From the NCBI GenBank assembly GCA_024699855.1, contig JAMPIQ010000002.1, positions 496,001 to 560,000 of the forward strand: 64,000 nt of DNA, in the 5' to 3' direction. A model generated the notes under the pieces. The model did no database searches. It had not been told where the DNA came from and saw nothing but the letters and a program-made list of their open reading frames with translations. Made by a program: the position numbers and the translations under genes. This document shows, in pieces, positions 33,247 through 45,505 of the stretch. Source of the stretch: Aphelenchoides besseyi (lineage: Eukaryota > Nematoda > Chromadorea > Rhabditida > Aphelenchoididae). The number at the start of each line of letters is the position of its first letter. The stretch's first letter is position 1.

Positions 33247-34947
33247 TTACAATCGTTTGTTCAATCGAACGGGTATCCCGATGCCCGGTCGAAGAACCAT
33301 TTCAGCTAACGTCCAATTCTCTTGCATCTTGTAGTCCGATGAAAACTCGAAGTTCCGAATCAAATGCTTCAAAACACAACGAACTTCGATCATAGCAAAA
33401 CGTTGACCCTACGGCCGTGATTTAACCCGATCTTCGACGTTAACTCACAATGCAATTGCGTAGTCCCGCACTGAACGGCAAATATGAAGTCGGTGGGTAG
33501 ACGCGATCATTCAGAAACCGGTTCGGATCAAAACTCCAATGATCATTGAAGATCTAAAACCCGTTAAATGAATGTGTTCACTTTCCGACCTTTTCGTTAT
33601 GATGCAAGAGCAACTGCGGAATCACGACATTGGAACCACGTGGTAAGCGATATTTTCCGATCTGCATCTCCGATTTCAATTGTCGTTCAACGAAAGGAAC
33701 CGGCGGATACAAACGCATTGATTCCTTGATTACAGCATCCAAATACTTTGATTCACGATGATTCGTGTTCGCAGACAATTCGGCGTACAAACGCTCTTGA
33801 GCTTTTGGATTCGTCGCCAAACACCAAATTGTCCATGAAATCTGGCAATTAATTAGCTACAACAAGTGGGCAATTACCGCATGAGCTGTGGTATCGTGGC
33901 CAGCAAACAAAAATGTGTCGACGTTCTCAGTCAACTCCTCCAAATCCATCTGTTCAAGCAGAAGATCGAGAAAGTCGGGACGCTTTTTCGTTTCCTTTTG
34001 CCTTGGTTTCAATCGCTCGTTTATAATCTAAAAGCGAAATAACAAGAACGATTAGCACCCTCACTTGACTACTAAACGATTTCAATATCTTGATGGTCTT
34101 TCGCATTTCACTTTCAATTCCACTTAACCACATAGCACCCGGCAAATGAAGAAACGGATTTTGAATGATTCTCAACTCCAAATCAGCGAATTTGTCCACA
34201 GCCTTTACGTACGGATGATCGTTTTGCTCTTGCAAATCCAAATTCACATTCATGGTTGCTTGCATGATGATGTCCAAGGTCATATACTTCACATAGTGAT
34301 GAAAATTAATCTCCTGACCGTCAGCTTTGTAATTCAAAATTTCGACAAACTTCTAAACAACATTTGGACAGAATAAAAGTAATGAACAAACCTCAACGTG
34401 ATCATCAATAAGATCGGAATATTCTCCGAGTTTGGCGAAATGAAAAGCCGGAGTTAAGAGTTTGCGCTGTTTGACCCATTTGTTTCCGTGACTCGTTAAC
34501 AAACCCTCACCCATCCAACGCTTAATGGTTCCATAATCACGTCCTTTAACGATCTCTTCCGTACTGTTTATCAGCGGCTAAAGACCCAATCGATAGGAAC
34601 CAAAGAATTCAACTCACTTTCACGGCCTCACCGTCCAACAGATAAATTCGCAGCTCATGACAAATCCAAAGTTTCATTATGTTTCCACCGGATCGAATGA
34701 CCTTGTTCGCCTCTTTCACAAACCACTCTTCAACCTCTAAAACCAAATAAAAGAAGATAGAATTGAAGTTACTTGAGTCGTCCTTCGGAACTTTGTGCAA
34801 ACTGCCAATCAACGGCAAACTCTCCGGACCGGGAATTCGACTGCACAATCGCCGTTGATACTCGAGATCGCCAATCCATTTGCCCAGTATCCATATGAAA
34901 CGAACAAGAAAAACGTAAAACACGGCGTAGAGAAGTTTCAAGATCAT
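33247..34947 (-). CDS. Cytochrome P450, CYP4-like
   Basis: Minus-strand exons from the ATG at 34,947 to the stop at 33,247 give a near-complete microsomal P450. In order: N-terminal anchor (MILKLLYAVFYVFLVRFIW), proline hinge (IPGPESLPLIGSL), C-helix WVKQRKLLTPAFHF, I-helix FLFAGHDTTAHAISW (AGxxT), ExxR in VIKESMRLYPPVPF, PERF-like FDPNRFLNDR and the heme loop LPFSAGLRNCIGQRFA with the axial Cys. These fit CYP4-type enzymes, which oxidise fatty acids and xenobiotics on the ER. At least seven short introns (35-45 bp) were placed, all in phase, for example FSSQ/IINERLK and TTAHA/ISWTIW. Confidence 0.9.
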
Positions 34948-36009
34948 AAGTATACGCGGAAAGCGCGTTTTCGATTGTCGGAGGTCAAATTCTGATGATA
35001 AGGAGACCGCTTGTCATTGGGACTGTAGTTTGTGATCTAGATCAGAAACAAACGTTCGATTGAATGGTGACAAAAAGAGCGGACAAGTTGATGTGTAAGA
35101 GAAGTTCATTTCAATAGATAACTCTCACACCTCGGACCTGCTTATTCCAACTCCAATGCTCTTCGTTTTTGTATCCGCATTTCATTGGGCCGCAAACGAA
35201 CCGATGGGTTGCGATAGCTGCGAGAGACAACCAACCGCCCAGTGTTTCCGTTTCCACTCGTCGTTGGCGATCTCTTCTTGTTGTGACTCTGTTCGAAGTT
35301 TTCAACACAAATTCAATCTCAGATTGAAGTTTATTTGAATAGGTTGTAGGTACCCGATCTGATTGTAGAACTTCAATCGTCATAGTTCGAAAGAAATTTG
35401 TTACTCTACTTTTTCTAATTGACGTGCACTTTGTTTCTCAATCCAGGAACTTTCTGTTAGTTGATCAGAACTTAACTGAAAAGCATTAATGTTATTGCTC
35501 ATGTACTCTTCGTAAAGTGCTTGACGTTTCCATGAACTTTTTAACTTCTAATTGTGAAATGCTCCAAAACACAACCATCAATGTTTTTTGTCAATTTCGA
35601 CTAACAAATGAGGTTCAAGTCCTGTTCTCGCTTTGTTTAAAATCGACAATTCAATTTTGTCTGCAAATGGCCGAAAACCGCTCTGTGCTTGACGAGTTAA
35701 TCGACGAAGACGGGATCACAATCTTCTCGGCTTTTAAGCACCTCCTCTTGGTTGTGAACACTATGGTTTTTGGGTTATCAGTCTCTGCAATTGTTTGAAC
35801 CTCAGTTATTCGTTATTAAATTGTTACTGGTCTTCCACCAAAGCCTTTGTCTCTTGGCGAGCCACTGCCCGCCGTTCTGAGGAGCCCGAAGAAAAAAGGG
35901 CAATCGAGTGGTAGTTGTGATTTTGTAATTTCATCCCGAATAAATTAATCGTTGTTATCCATTGCAACCCAACGGACCGACCAGCGATAATTTGTGATTC
36001 AACACCAGC
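34948..36009. other. Intergenic with an LTR-like scrap
   Basis: No confident gene. The segment at about 35,934-35,985 matches 1944-1995 (see findings). Confidence 0.35.
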
Positions 36010-37033
36010 GATGGATGTCTATCGGTAAGTAGTCATTCAAGGCATCCTAATCGTTTCTACTTGGTTGCTGTTGAACGAAGTTGTTTGGAGTTTTCTGTTC
36101 ACCTGATTGCTGCGTTCTTTCAACCGGTGTTCATATTTCTGGGTACATTTTGTGGCTTTGCTTCTTCCACATTCTTTCGACAGGCAAGTTCTCATGCTAC
36201 GCGAATGCTGATGTTGTCTTTCTGCATGATGTTTATTGCTAAAACACACGCATTTGCTTCGGCTCTAATTCAGATTCGTTTGTGCATTTTCTCTACACTC
36301 CCGAGTCGATCGTGTCTATCGTTTTGTTACTCCGTGGCTACACATTGATCTTCTGTGTGTTCTTTTTTCTTTTCTTGTGGTAAGTTGAAAAACGTCAATT
36401 GGAGAACTTCGATTTCAGTTTCATGAACTACCATATTTACTCGGAGACGCTCAAACGCAAAAGGATAACAGAGATAAAATCATCATGGCATTTCCAGTGA
36501 TGCGAGAAGTTTATAAGCGCGAGCCGGCTGTTGGTGGTGTTCCACCTCCGGAGTACTCAAAAGTTACTGGCTTTCCAATTGTTAGCGTTTCCTTCTTTGA
36601 ATTCTTGTTTCTAGTCTACGGCTATCTATTCCGGTATACACGACATTTACTGCTACAACAAATTCGACTCATAACATCAGCTCAAACATTGAAGTTACAG
36701 CAAATATTGTTGCATGCATGTGCAGTTAAAGTTCTGGGCAATTTCGTCTTTTTGTTCATCCCAGTGATTACATTCATTTGGTTTATAATCTCTGAATCTG
36801 TTTATTCACAACTTTACATTTCGACCGTCTACTTGATTTTTTCTCTCGACTCGATTTACAATTACATTTGCTTGATTGGTTTCATATGGTGAGTTAAGTT
36901 CATTAGTTTAACACCGGAGTTTTAGACCATATCGTGAGATCCCAGTCAGCAAAATTCGTCAACTAGTTTTGTATGTTTATCGTTTCAAACAAGTGGAAAA
37001 CAATCAAAATGTCACAATCATGTCAATTTAACA
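36010..37033 (+). pseudogene. Seven-transmembrane receptor, 5' end missing or damaged
   Basis: Plus-strand exons show FSVHLIAAFFQPVFIFLGTF, SHATRMLMLSFCMMFIAKTH, then after an intron (about 36,379-36,418) FHELPYLLGDAQTQKDNRD, FFEFLFLVYGYLF, LLHACAVKVLGNFVFLFIPV, YISTVYLIFSLDSIYNYICL and a tail. Five helices are plain, and TLKLQQILLHACAVK resembles the sixth-helix entry of nematode serpentine receptors. The part before 36,060 has no good start and lies against the LTR-like scrap, so an insertion may have removed the first exon. Subfamily unknown. Confidence 0.45.
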
Positions 37034-37401
37034 GGTGAATCAACTTGAAGTTTCGAAGCCTAAAGTCGAAACACGTATAAGAGTAAATGTGTGGCAAAAA
37101 AAGCATGAACATGTCCTGGTTTATTGTTTTGTTTACAGCCTCAATAATAGTTCAATTTTTTATTTTAATGAATTTAGACACTCAAAAGTTGTGGCTCCTG
37201 ATGTCATTGTTTTTTAATTGTAATTTACGTGTGGCCTTTTAATTGTTGATTTAAATCATAGAATGTGGCAAACGTTCATATTTCATTTTTAAATTCATCA
37301 GCCAAATAGAAAACCATTGTGTTGAATGAAATGTCAAAACCAAAACGTTGAATCATTTTGAAACAATGAACGTCAAATTGGTTCACATCTCTTAGTTGAA
37401 A

Positions 37402-38272
37402 ATGCGAGTACAAATGGAACTGTTCGTTTTGCTATTTGGAGTTTTAACCTACGGTATGTTTTGACCCACAACGTTGACTCTTTTTGTAGCTCAACAGCCA
37501 TGTGAAAAGCATAATGATTGTTCGGGAAGCAATGACCGTTGTTGTCAGAGAGTATGCTCGAATTCCTGTGACACACTTTCCAAGGGGCAAGATAATTCAA
37601 TCGAAAATTACAAACCTGTGGATCCAACAACTGAATCAACCATAAAGTCGACCACAGGACAGACCACAATACAACCACCGATTACAACCACAAATGCTTC
37701 CGAATTGTGTCGATGCAAAGAAATCGTCAAAGCGTCGAGATTAGATCGTTCGTATAATTATCTACTTGCTGATCATTTCTATACGATCAGTGCCAGTGAA
37801 CACGACGGTGCTGCGATCATTGGTTGGATAAAAGAAGGTGTGATGGAAGTTTACCAATTGATGTTTTGATATTGCAGATTCCATGGGTTTTGTTGCAACA
37901 ACGAACAACTTTCATTGTCCGAATCTCACTCAGATATACAGAATGTGGAGTTTTCTGTATAGTAGGTTCTTGAATAATTACTAGCATTTAAATTACAGGT
38001 AATCACTTCTACACAACCGACAGAAACGAAGTAATTACCCACTTGACAATGGGTTATATAAGTGAAGCTAATCAGGGATATTGCTCGACAACTCCCGGCT
38101 GTGGATTGCTTCCACTTTATCACCTTAGTAATGCACTTCGAACAGGTAACCATTTAATTTACAACAATCTCAATTTCTAGACGATTTCTACACCATCTAC
38201 GAAGATGAGATACAATTGGCTCAACAGAATGGATACATTTATGTGGGAATAGAATGCTACGTTTACCAGTGA
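37402..38272 (+). CDS. Secreted protein with DUF5648-like repeats
   Basis: Five exons start at 37,402 with a signal peptide (MELFVLLFGVLTYA), then a Cys-rich WAP/EB-like knot (CEKHNDCSGSNDRCC, VCSNSC), a Thr-rich spacer (TTESTIKSTTGQTT) and three HFYT-type repeats: DHFYTISASEHDGAAIIGWI, NHFYTTDRNEVITHLTMGYI and DDFYTIYEDEIQLAQQNGYI, each with a GY/GW and EG-like end. That repeat is the mark of DUF5648, found in secreted eukaryotic and bacterial proteins, probably a carbohydrate- or surface-binding fold. Introns at about 37,455-37,491, 37,839-37,877, 37,961-37,999 and 38,145-38,181 are in phase. AATAAA at 38,284 is a likely poly-A signal. Confidence 0.82.
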
Positions 38273-39229
38273 CTGATTGAAGAAATAAACGTATTAGTCG
38301 TAGCCAGCTTCTTCACTTATTTAAAAACCATTGGATTTCTTGGACAATTAAAACAATATCAGCGCAAAGTAGTTTAGATGTATGTCAATCTATGGCTATA
38401 TTTCAAACGTTCCGTTTATTAATGTTCATTTAAAAATAAACGAACTGATGGTCTTGACAAAAGACAACGTACTTGCAATATGTTTATTGACTTTTGATCA
38501 CATGTAATCTCAGCTTTGGCTATTGATGATCATCGGAAGTTGAATCGTCGCATCGACGTGTTTATGGAGACCGACATTTCAGTCGACCAGTTGGAATTAA
38601 TCTTACGAGAATTCTCGTTTGTTTGACGGTATCTAACTCGTGAGTTCAGAGCGTCGATGGCAACTCGCGGTTCACCTTTGGATTACAGTCGAATTCCCAG
38701 ACATTTTTCTGCTCACTAGCGAGTTAGTCTCTCAAACCAAAAATTCCATTGAAATTCGTGAAAACCAATGATGAGAAGGATCGAAAAAGATGACGTTTAT
38801 GATCGTGAATATGATGTCAATGATCATGCAACTTCTGTTTCATTTCTAGTCCTTTATTCATAGCAAATGTTAGCTATTAAGTATACTTTTCTACAATATG
38901 ATCAAGCTTTTAGAGTATGTTTCGAAATCGGCAGACATTTACTCACAACTCGTAATCAGAGAGTACTCTAATCAGTGAGTGAAAATTTATAACATTGAAT
39001 TCTTAGATTCCCAAATAAACAATTAAAAAGTTCAAACAAACTAACAGTTGCTCACATGTACATTTAATCGATTGGTTTCACAAAATTAAATAACAAAAAA
39101 TACGATTATATACGAAACAAGCCTACTAACACCAAATAAAGAATTTGACTCGATTCGCAGTGCATACTAAAATCTGCATTTCTTCTTCGCATTCATAATT
39201 ACGGGATGATTTAAAGTCCACGTCATCTT
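38273..39229. other. Intergenic
   Basis: AT-rich; nothing I can support. Confidence 0.4.
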
Positions 39230-40302
39230 TCAGTTCTTTTTTTGCACGAACTTATGCTCTTTGCCGAGAAAAAATTGAGGACATCCTAAATCGTTTAAAT
39301 CGCGGCTTTTGACTTGGATGTCGAAGATGAACTGAAGATTTGGCGATTGCTGCAAACATCCTCGAACATAATCGATCAGGTTATATAACAAGTCTTCCAG
39401 ATGTTCAAGCTAATAGTTTGAATTATCATAAAACTTTGATTATAAACAACCCACCTTTGGATAAATAACGAAATGATAAAGCACAAATTTAAGGTTGCGT
39501 GCGGTTTTCAGAAAATCCATCGATAATCGAGTGAAACTTGAATCGGCCGTGGTGTTCAAAACAATTTTTTCGACGGATGAGTTAATTGAATGACTACTGA
39601 AAGCAGGAATTGAAATACGACACGAACAAGCACACATACCGGCAATTAACTTGGCTAAGGGAATGTCGAACAGTAGTCAAACGAATCTGGCGTACCTGAT
39701 GTTTTGCGAGGAATGGTCCAAAATCAAACTAAATGTAAAAGTGAGTTCGAATAATACAAGATTTGTTACTTCGAGACGTTCAAAGGAGCTGTTGCTGTAC
39801 GTGTTCAATCTCATTTGCGGAAGATTGCTGTTCAAATAGCTGTATGAACATTCCAAGTTCAACAAATGTGGGGCCATTTTCTTGAGCAATGCAATCAAGT
39901 TCCGGTTTTCTTTTTCGGAACAGATTACAAGGTTTGGAATTCCTTTACAATTATTAGCAAAAATGTATTTAATAACATACCGACTAGGAATTCAATAAGC
40001 TGTTTTTCGATGGTCGATTTTGCGTCTTCTGTTAACAAAACGAGCTTGCTGATCTTCGGTCTGGCGAAAGCGAGGAGGAGAATTGCTTCTTTTTGTGTCC
40101 ACCACTCATGCGTCAAATTTTGAAACTGACATTCGCAACTCTCGCTTTCTATGTCAACCAAACGCAATTCCGATCCAAACAATCGTTTGTGTACGATCGC
40201 GGCAAATTGTTTGGAAATTGCCTAAAAACGGTTAATGAAGAACAATCGGTGAGAACATACAGTCGCCCGAAGATGTCTTTCTTGTGGACGCTTTCCATCA
40301 TT
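39230..40302 (-). CDS. F-box-like protein
   Basis: From the double ATG at 40,302 the minus strand reads MESVHKKDIFGRLY and, after an intron (about 40,223-40,258), AISKQFAAIVHKRLFGSELR, the layout of an F-box end (K.F..IV..RL+). It continues PKISKLVLLTED, LLKKMAPHLLNLEC, SHSINSSVEKIVLN, RLSMDFLKTARNLKFVLYHF and a C-terminal exon CLQQSPNLQFIFDIQ ending VQKKN at 39,230, resembling LRR-like repeats of nematode F-box proteins. Such proteins choose substrates for SCF ubiquitin ligases. Several internal junctions (near 39,640 and 39,760) are uncertain. Confidence 0.45.
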
Positions 40303-40860
40303 TATTGATTCATAATGTTGGAAGAACGCATTTCGAACTAATGAAGAACCGAAACGCGGTTTAGTTATCTCCATTACTTATCGAAAAGTAAAAACTCTAT
40401 AGACGATTAAGCAATTAATAAGAGAAGAAAACGAATAGAACAACGAATAAAATAATACTTTAGGTTTGTGCAGCGTAAGTATCCAAATGGTCGACGTTTT
40501 GTGTTTCGACGCAAATCCTACTTGCGCTATTATGCCCTTCAATCAATAAACCAGCAATCACAATGCAGAGGCTGATTGCCGATAATATACAATGGGCACT
40601 GAGATATCCCGTGGTGATCGACGTTCAAAACCTTCGCAGATACTGGATTCGACGGGGAATGAAAAGACGATAACGTTTGAATTTGCATTGTCATTTCCAT
40701 TTAATGTATAGCTCAAAGAATTATGCTCGCGGTCATGCGTGAGAAACCAAAAATCATTGTTTATGTGCTTTTTATTTATTTTACCGGCGTTATAACCGTG
40801 CATTTGATCATTCCGGTTGATGTTAAAGGAAGAAAGTTTTGCGGCATTCATTTTTAACGA
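40303..40860. other. Intergenic, one unsupported ORF
   Basis: A 97-codon minus-strand ORF (40,558-40,851) starts NAAKLSSFNINRNDQ and has no recognisable feature; I do not call it a gene. Confidence 0.3.
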
Positions 40861-41099
40861 TAGATATGATTAAGAAGATTACGATCAATATGTGTGCAAA
40901 ACGCCACGTCTATGTGGACAGTTCTTGTTTAGAAAATACGAAGCGAAATAAACTGTTAATGCTAATTGTTAGCTTAGTCTCAATCCGTAGAACCTTGAGA
41001 ATTGACGGTCAGAAGAATAAAGCTAATCAGCTCTTGCCATCGACATAATTATGTTAAGAATCGAGTTGTTTGCTCATAGCGTTTTGGTTAATTTCGTTT

Positions 41100-44000
41100 T
41101 AGTTTCCTTTACTCGAAGAAAATTTCCGGAAGTATGCCAATTGATTTTCCATCATTTCCGTCTGATTTTTTTCATTAGTTGTTCTAAGCCAACAGTTTTG
41201 TCTATGCTCTAAAGTTCCTTTCTTCCAACTCACCTCTTCACCGTATGGTTTGCTTCTTAGGATTCGTTGTCCCACAAGGAACTAGTTGCCATTATAATAA
41301 GAGTCAGTTTCGCTGTACAAAACTTACCAGCCTTCTAGCGGAAGCAATGCTTCATTTGTTATTATATTCCGAAATTCAATTGATTGATCATATTTTGGAA
41401 AAGGAGTGTTCTGTTAAAAAGAAAATCGAGATCGGTCTTCGGTAACACACTTTCTTTCCGTTGACTAGAACTTTAATAGTTAGTTTTTAACGACAATCAA
41501 CTCATAATTCGTAACGAGGGTTCGCATGTGAGTTGTCTGTTTGCTTGAAGCTGTTTACTTTCTGGATCTATTCCCTACTGTTAGGATCTGCTTGATTGGT
41601 TTCTACCGGTCAATTCACTTCGAAAGATTCTTACTATTCCGAATTTAACAGTTTAATGGCTTTCTGCAATCAGACATCATGTTCGAACTTTGTGGATTTG
41701 AATGCTGTCGTATGTTGTTGTATTGATGTTTGCTTGGTTAATTGGGTTTTAATTGACTATTTTTAACGTCAAACACGGCAGTTCGACTGGAAATCCAAAT
41801 AATTTTCAGCGGTTGCGATGACAGAATTTTTATCGAAAATTAACGGCTATGAATCCACTTGTGCTTCGACTTTACTCCGAATGTCAGATTAATTCCGTGC
41901 AGAGGTAAACGTAATAAAGAGCGTTTCCGTTCTGTTAATATTTACACGAGTTGAAAGTTTGATTGTTTTGGTTCGTAATTTTTGTCAATTGGCTATACAA
42001 AAGACATCTGATTATCAAATCGTCTGTCAGCAACAAAAACGTCGAACAATCTTTTCCGTGTTTTTTATTCTCGGAGATTGAGCACAAGAAGCTTCTAGAG
42101 TTAATGGTGTCAATAATTCCGTAACACATTTGCCTGCTATCAACCCTGCGTGTTGTTTGATATTTGAAATGACCGTTAAATCCCCTTCACCTTTTGTGCT
42201 ACTATCGTATGATTCGTAGGCTTGAGCCGCGTTATTCTGTACTCCTTGTAAATCTTTATGCAATGAACATTATTCCGATCTTTTGCGATTCAAATGGTTG
42301 TGTTGCTATTTAAACTTTCCAGGGAATCTCTGGTCAAATCGAGTTTCCGCATAAAAGTGACTTAAATACAAGTCAGTTTTTTCGTAGCGATGTTTCAAAT
42401 TCCGATAGTCAACGTTCTCTTTTCATCTTCTTATTTCCGTAATAAGTACACGTACAACTGCTTAAGTAGCCGCAAAGAGGTTTCTATTCACTTGTTGTTT
42501 GTGTCCTCAACTTTCTTGTTGATTTTATTTCGATTCGTCGATGATGCCTATACAGAACATCCGGCTTCCAATACGGAAGACCTTTGCTTGCACAAACACA
42601 ACGAACGAAACAGACTAACTCTCAATCGTCTGGTTTAGAGTAGTTGGTTGTTTTGAAGTTTGAGATAACAAGAAACAAGTCTCGTGTTATTCTGGATAAT
42701 TCACAGGGTCTATTATCGTTGTAATTTATGAACGATGTCAATTTCACTCTAGAATTCAAGTGCTAGATAACTGTTCAAATAGATTGTAGTTATTACGTCG
42801 CTGGACTTATGTTTTAGACTGCTTATTGACGGAAAAGAGGTTATCACATTCTTAAGGTTATTGTGAGTTCGACTTATTCCGATCTCTATTGCAAAATGTT
42901 AGCAAATTAAACGAGTGACTATTGTTATCTGATGTAATCAACAGAGTGGTGTTCAAGACGGTTGACACATTTTGTTCGCAGTAACTTCACACTCATGACA
43001 ATTAAAATCAAATCGTTTCCGGGAAATTAGTATGTTGAGTCTCTTGTTCCGTTTCTTTGATTAAGATCTGCAGTTCACGCTGTTGTTCTGTGGATTCAAA
43101 TGAGAGGTTCCGGTAGTTGTGGATAGACAAGATACTTGAATTGGTTGGGTAGTGGGTTGTTGTTCAACGATTGTGAATCATGAGTTTCAATGATGCTGTT
43201 TGGTCGTTTTGATCTTGGACTCACAACCTGCAGTTGATATTGTTTTTTTATCTGATCGCTTTGTAGTCGAACACTTGATGTTTGCACTGGTAATTCAAGC
43301 TAACCATATTCTCCTATTGAATGGCAGTTATTTCCGTTCGATACGCTTTAAGCTTGCTAACCTACAGATTGATTAACCGACAGTTCCACACGAATGAATG
43401 ATGGTGGTCAGCGATTACTTCGTTGAATTCTGAGTAGCTTAAGTATTTGAATGCTTTGTAATTTTAAATAATACAAAGTATTGTCAATCAATCTTTTCAT
43501 ATGCGATCGAACGATCATGCAAGCTGTTCAACGAATCCTCCGTTTCTTTGTAAAGTTGTTTTATTTCGACAGGTTGCTAGAATTTCCGTCAAATAGCTTA
43601 GCCAAGCTGTGGATGTTCATTCTGACGTTCATAAACTCACTTTGTGCATAGAGCTTATATTCCGTCCGCAATTCTTTTTTCACGTGTTTCGCTTATTGTT
43701 GAATTCATAGAGCCAATCCAGTTGTTCTAATATTCAATTGAACCTTCTTTTATTCCGGCTCGTTCTTGTACGAGGTTGAGTTGAAGTTACTTGGAAGTTC
43801 TATTTGTCGTAAAGCCTGTTATTCGAATGTTCAGTTTTGGGACAGATTTCCAGCATTTACTTTCTCAGTCGGCATTAAGGTTATTTCCGACAATATAACT
43901 TGAGAGCTTCTTAATTCGGTTCTTACGAATTTCCTAATTCCGATGCTTCGCCGGTATTCTAGGACTCATTGGCGATGTTAAATCAGTAAGAAAACTATTT

Positions 44001-44345
44001 GATGAACTTCTATTCCGTATTTTTGGTTTCTTGATTCACAAATTTCGGAGCTTTAGAGTCTGTTAGGCACTGATTGCAACTCAACTTTCATTCAAGAAAA
44101 ATTTTCCGTGCTCAAGCTTCTTTCTTCTCGTTCCATTTCGTTGGCCAGTTGGTGCGAGAATATGCGATTTTTAAGATAGCGAGTTGATATTTCCGTTCAA
44201 TGCATCTTCTTTTAATGTGTTATAGAACGCTTGTAAGGATTGGATTTCAAGCTAAGCTTTATGTTCATTTATATTATTCCGCAATACTTTAATCTTACTG
44301 TGATTTTTCTACTTTAGAACCCAATCTTAAGAATTTTCCGTCGAC
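41100..44345 (+). promoter_or_regulatory. Strand-biased WTTCCG motif array, gene-free
   Basis: By eye, about 27 TTCCG words occur on the plus strand, nearly always as ATTCCG or TTTCCG in an AT-rich setting, with only about four CGGAA on this strand. The last eight start at 43,753, 43,885, 43,938, 44,013, 44,104, 44,191, 44,277 and 44,336, i.e. 53-132 bp apart. Sequence between motifs is unique, not a tandem repeat. No ORF here is convincing. A row of short, independently transcribed units with a common promoter element, such as nematode piRNA genes, would look like this; that is inference. Confidence 0.5.
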
Positions 44346-44352
44346 TTCACAT

Positions 44353-44953
44353 TGTAAGAATGTTTTGACGATCCAGCCCCGTCCCTTTCTCTATATTGTA
44401 TAAATAGACGAAGAAAGAATAAACGATAGAATAGTCCAAGCGGAGTGCTAGAGGAATTTAGGAGTAGGAATGATAGAAGGGAAGAAGGGAGAAAAAAAGA
44501 ATTAGGAATTCTTTACTCGTTCATGCTTTGCTCTTCAAGCCTCAACTTCCTCTTGACCAGATCAGCAGTTTTGGTTACCGTATATTTGGCGTTTGAAAGG
44601 CATGCGCTTCAATTTTCAATAGTTCCGTAAATTAAATAGATGCCCGTCAATTGCAGAGTGACCTTTGAAAACGGAAAATACGGCATTCACTTTTGAAGTT
44701 GAGATGCACGATCGTAGTCAGTCGTTTGTTCTTATTTTCGTTCTTTTCTTTTGTATAGTGTACTCAATTGCAATTTCTAATCATAGCGTTTCTTTCACGC
44801 CAAAAGTGGACGACAACAAAATCATTGAAATGACCCGATCAATGGAAGTTGATTTCTGATGTTCAGTTTTGGTTTCAATTCTACTGCTTGATGTTGTAAG
44901 AAAACTGTTTGTAAAAGTATGGTAACCGGATAAAAAGAGTTAAGCTCCGTGCA
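44353..44953 (-). repeat. LTR (601 bp), inverted copy of 277-877
   Basis: Reverse complement of the left LTR with a few substitutions and the same length, ends TG...CA when read on the minus strand. Confidence 0.75.
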
Positions 44954-45229
44954 ACCCGCTCCTTTTTTGTACGCGACGGTTGGACGATGTTCTTAGCGCC
45001 CGAACCGTCGCGAAGAGACGCATTCAAAGGGCTACACTACGATCAAAATGAATGTTCCGTCGATTGGTCCCGCAAAGTCAATGTGGATTCGTTTCCTTGA
45101 CTCTTGAGCTTTTGGCCATGGCGATAACGGAGCTTTGTGAGGCGCGACGGCCACCTCAGCACATGCATCACAGTTGCGAACGGTTTTATTTTACCGAGTT
45201 TTCTCGACATAGATATCATAGTCAAACAG
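44954..45229 (-). pseudogene. Gypsy-type integrase remnant, inverted copy
   Basis: Colinear, reversed match to 1-276, with the same integrase text including the polypurine-like tract (here AAAAAAGGAGCGGG). Sequence beyond 45,229 up to about 45,330 probably continues the element but has no left-hand partner in this window to compare with. Confidence 0.75.
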
Positions 45230-45505
45230 CTTTGGTTTTATCTTCTTTACCGTCAACCAAAAAAGCAACGAATCGACTAGTTGCTTTGCTGTTTGGTTTC
45301 CGGACCAGAATAGTGATTGATGTCCTTGTCTGATCTTATTCCGTTCTTGTTAATTGATAGTACAGTAAATTCATATATCAAATTTATTTCAAATTTCAAC
45401 ATGATTTTTACGTCTTAAATACTGACAACTACAAGCTTTTGGTTTGAAGTATTTCGATCACTAGTATTTTTATGGTAACTTATAGAAATCTTGAAAACAC
45501 TCTTC

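Noticed and set aside
41100..44345. CRISPR-like or satellite array
   Set aside because: Only a 6-bp word recurs and the spacing varies from about 30 to over 200 bp; there is no repeat unit.
878..44352. Programmed DNA elimination break sites marked by the motif array
   Set aside because: Some nematodes eliminate DNA, but no telomere repeats or break motif is visible, so there is no support.
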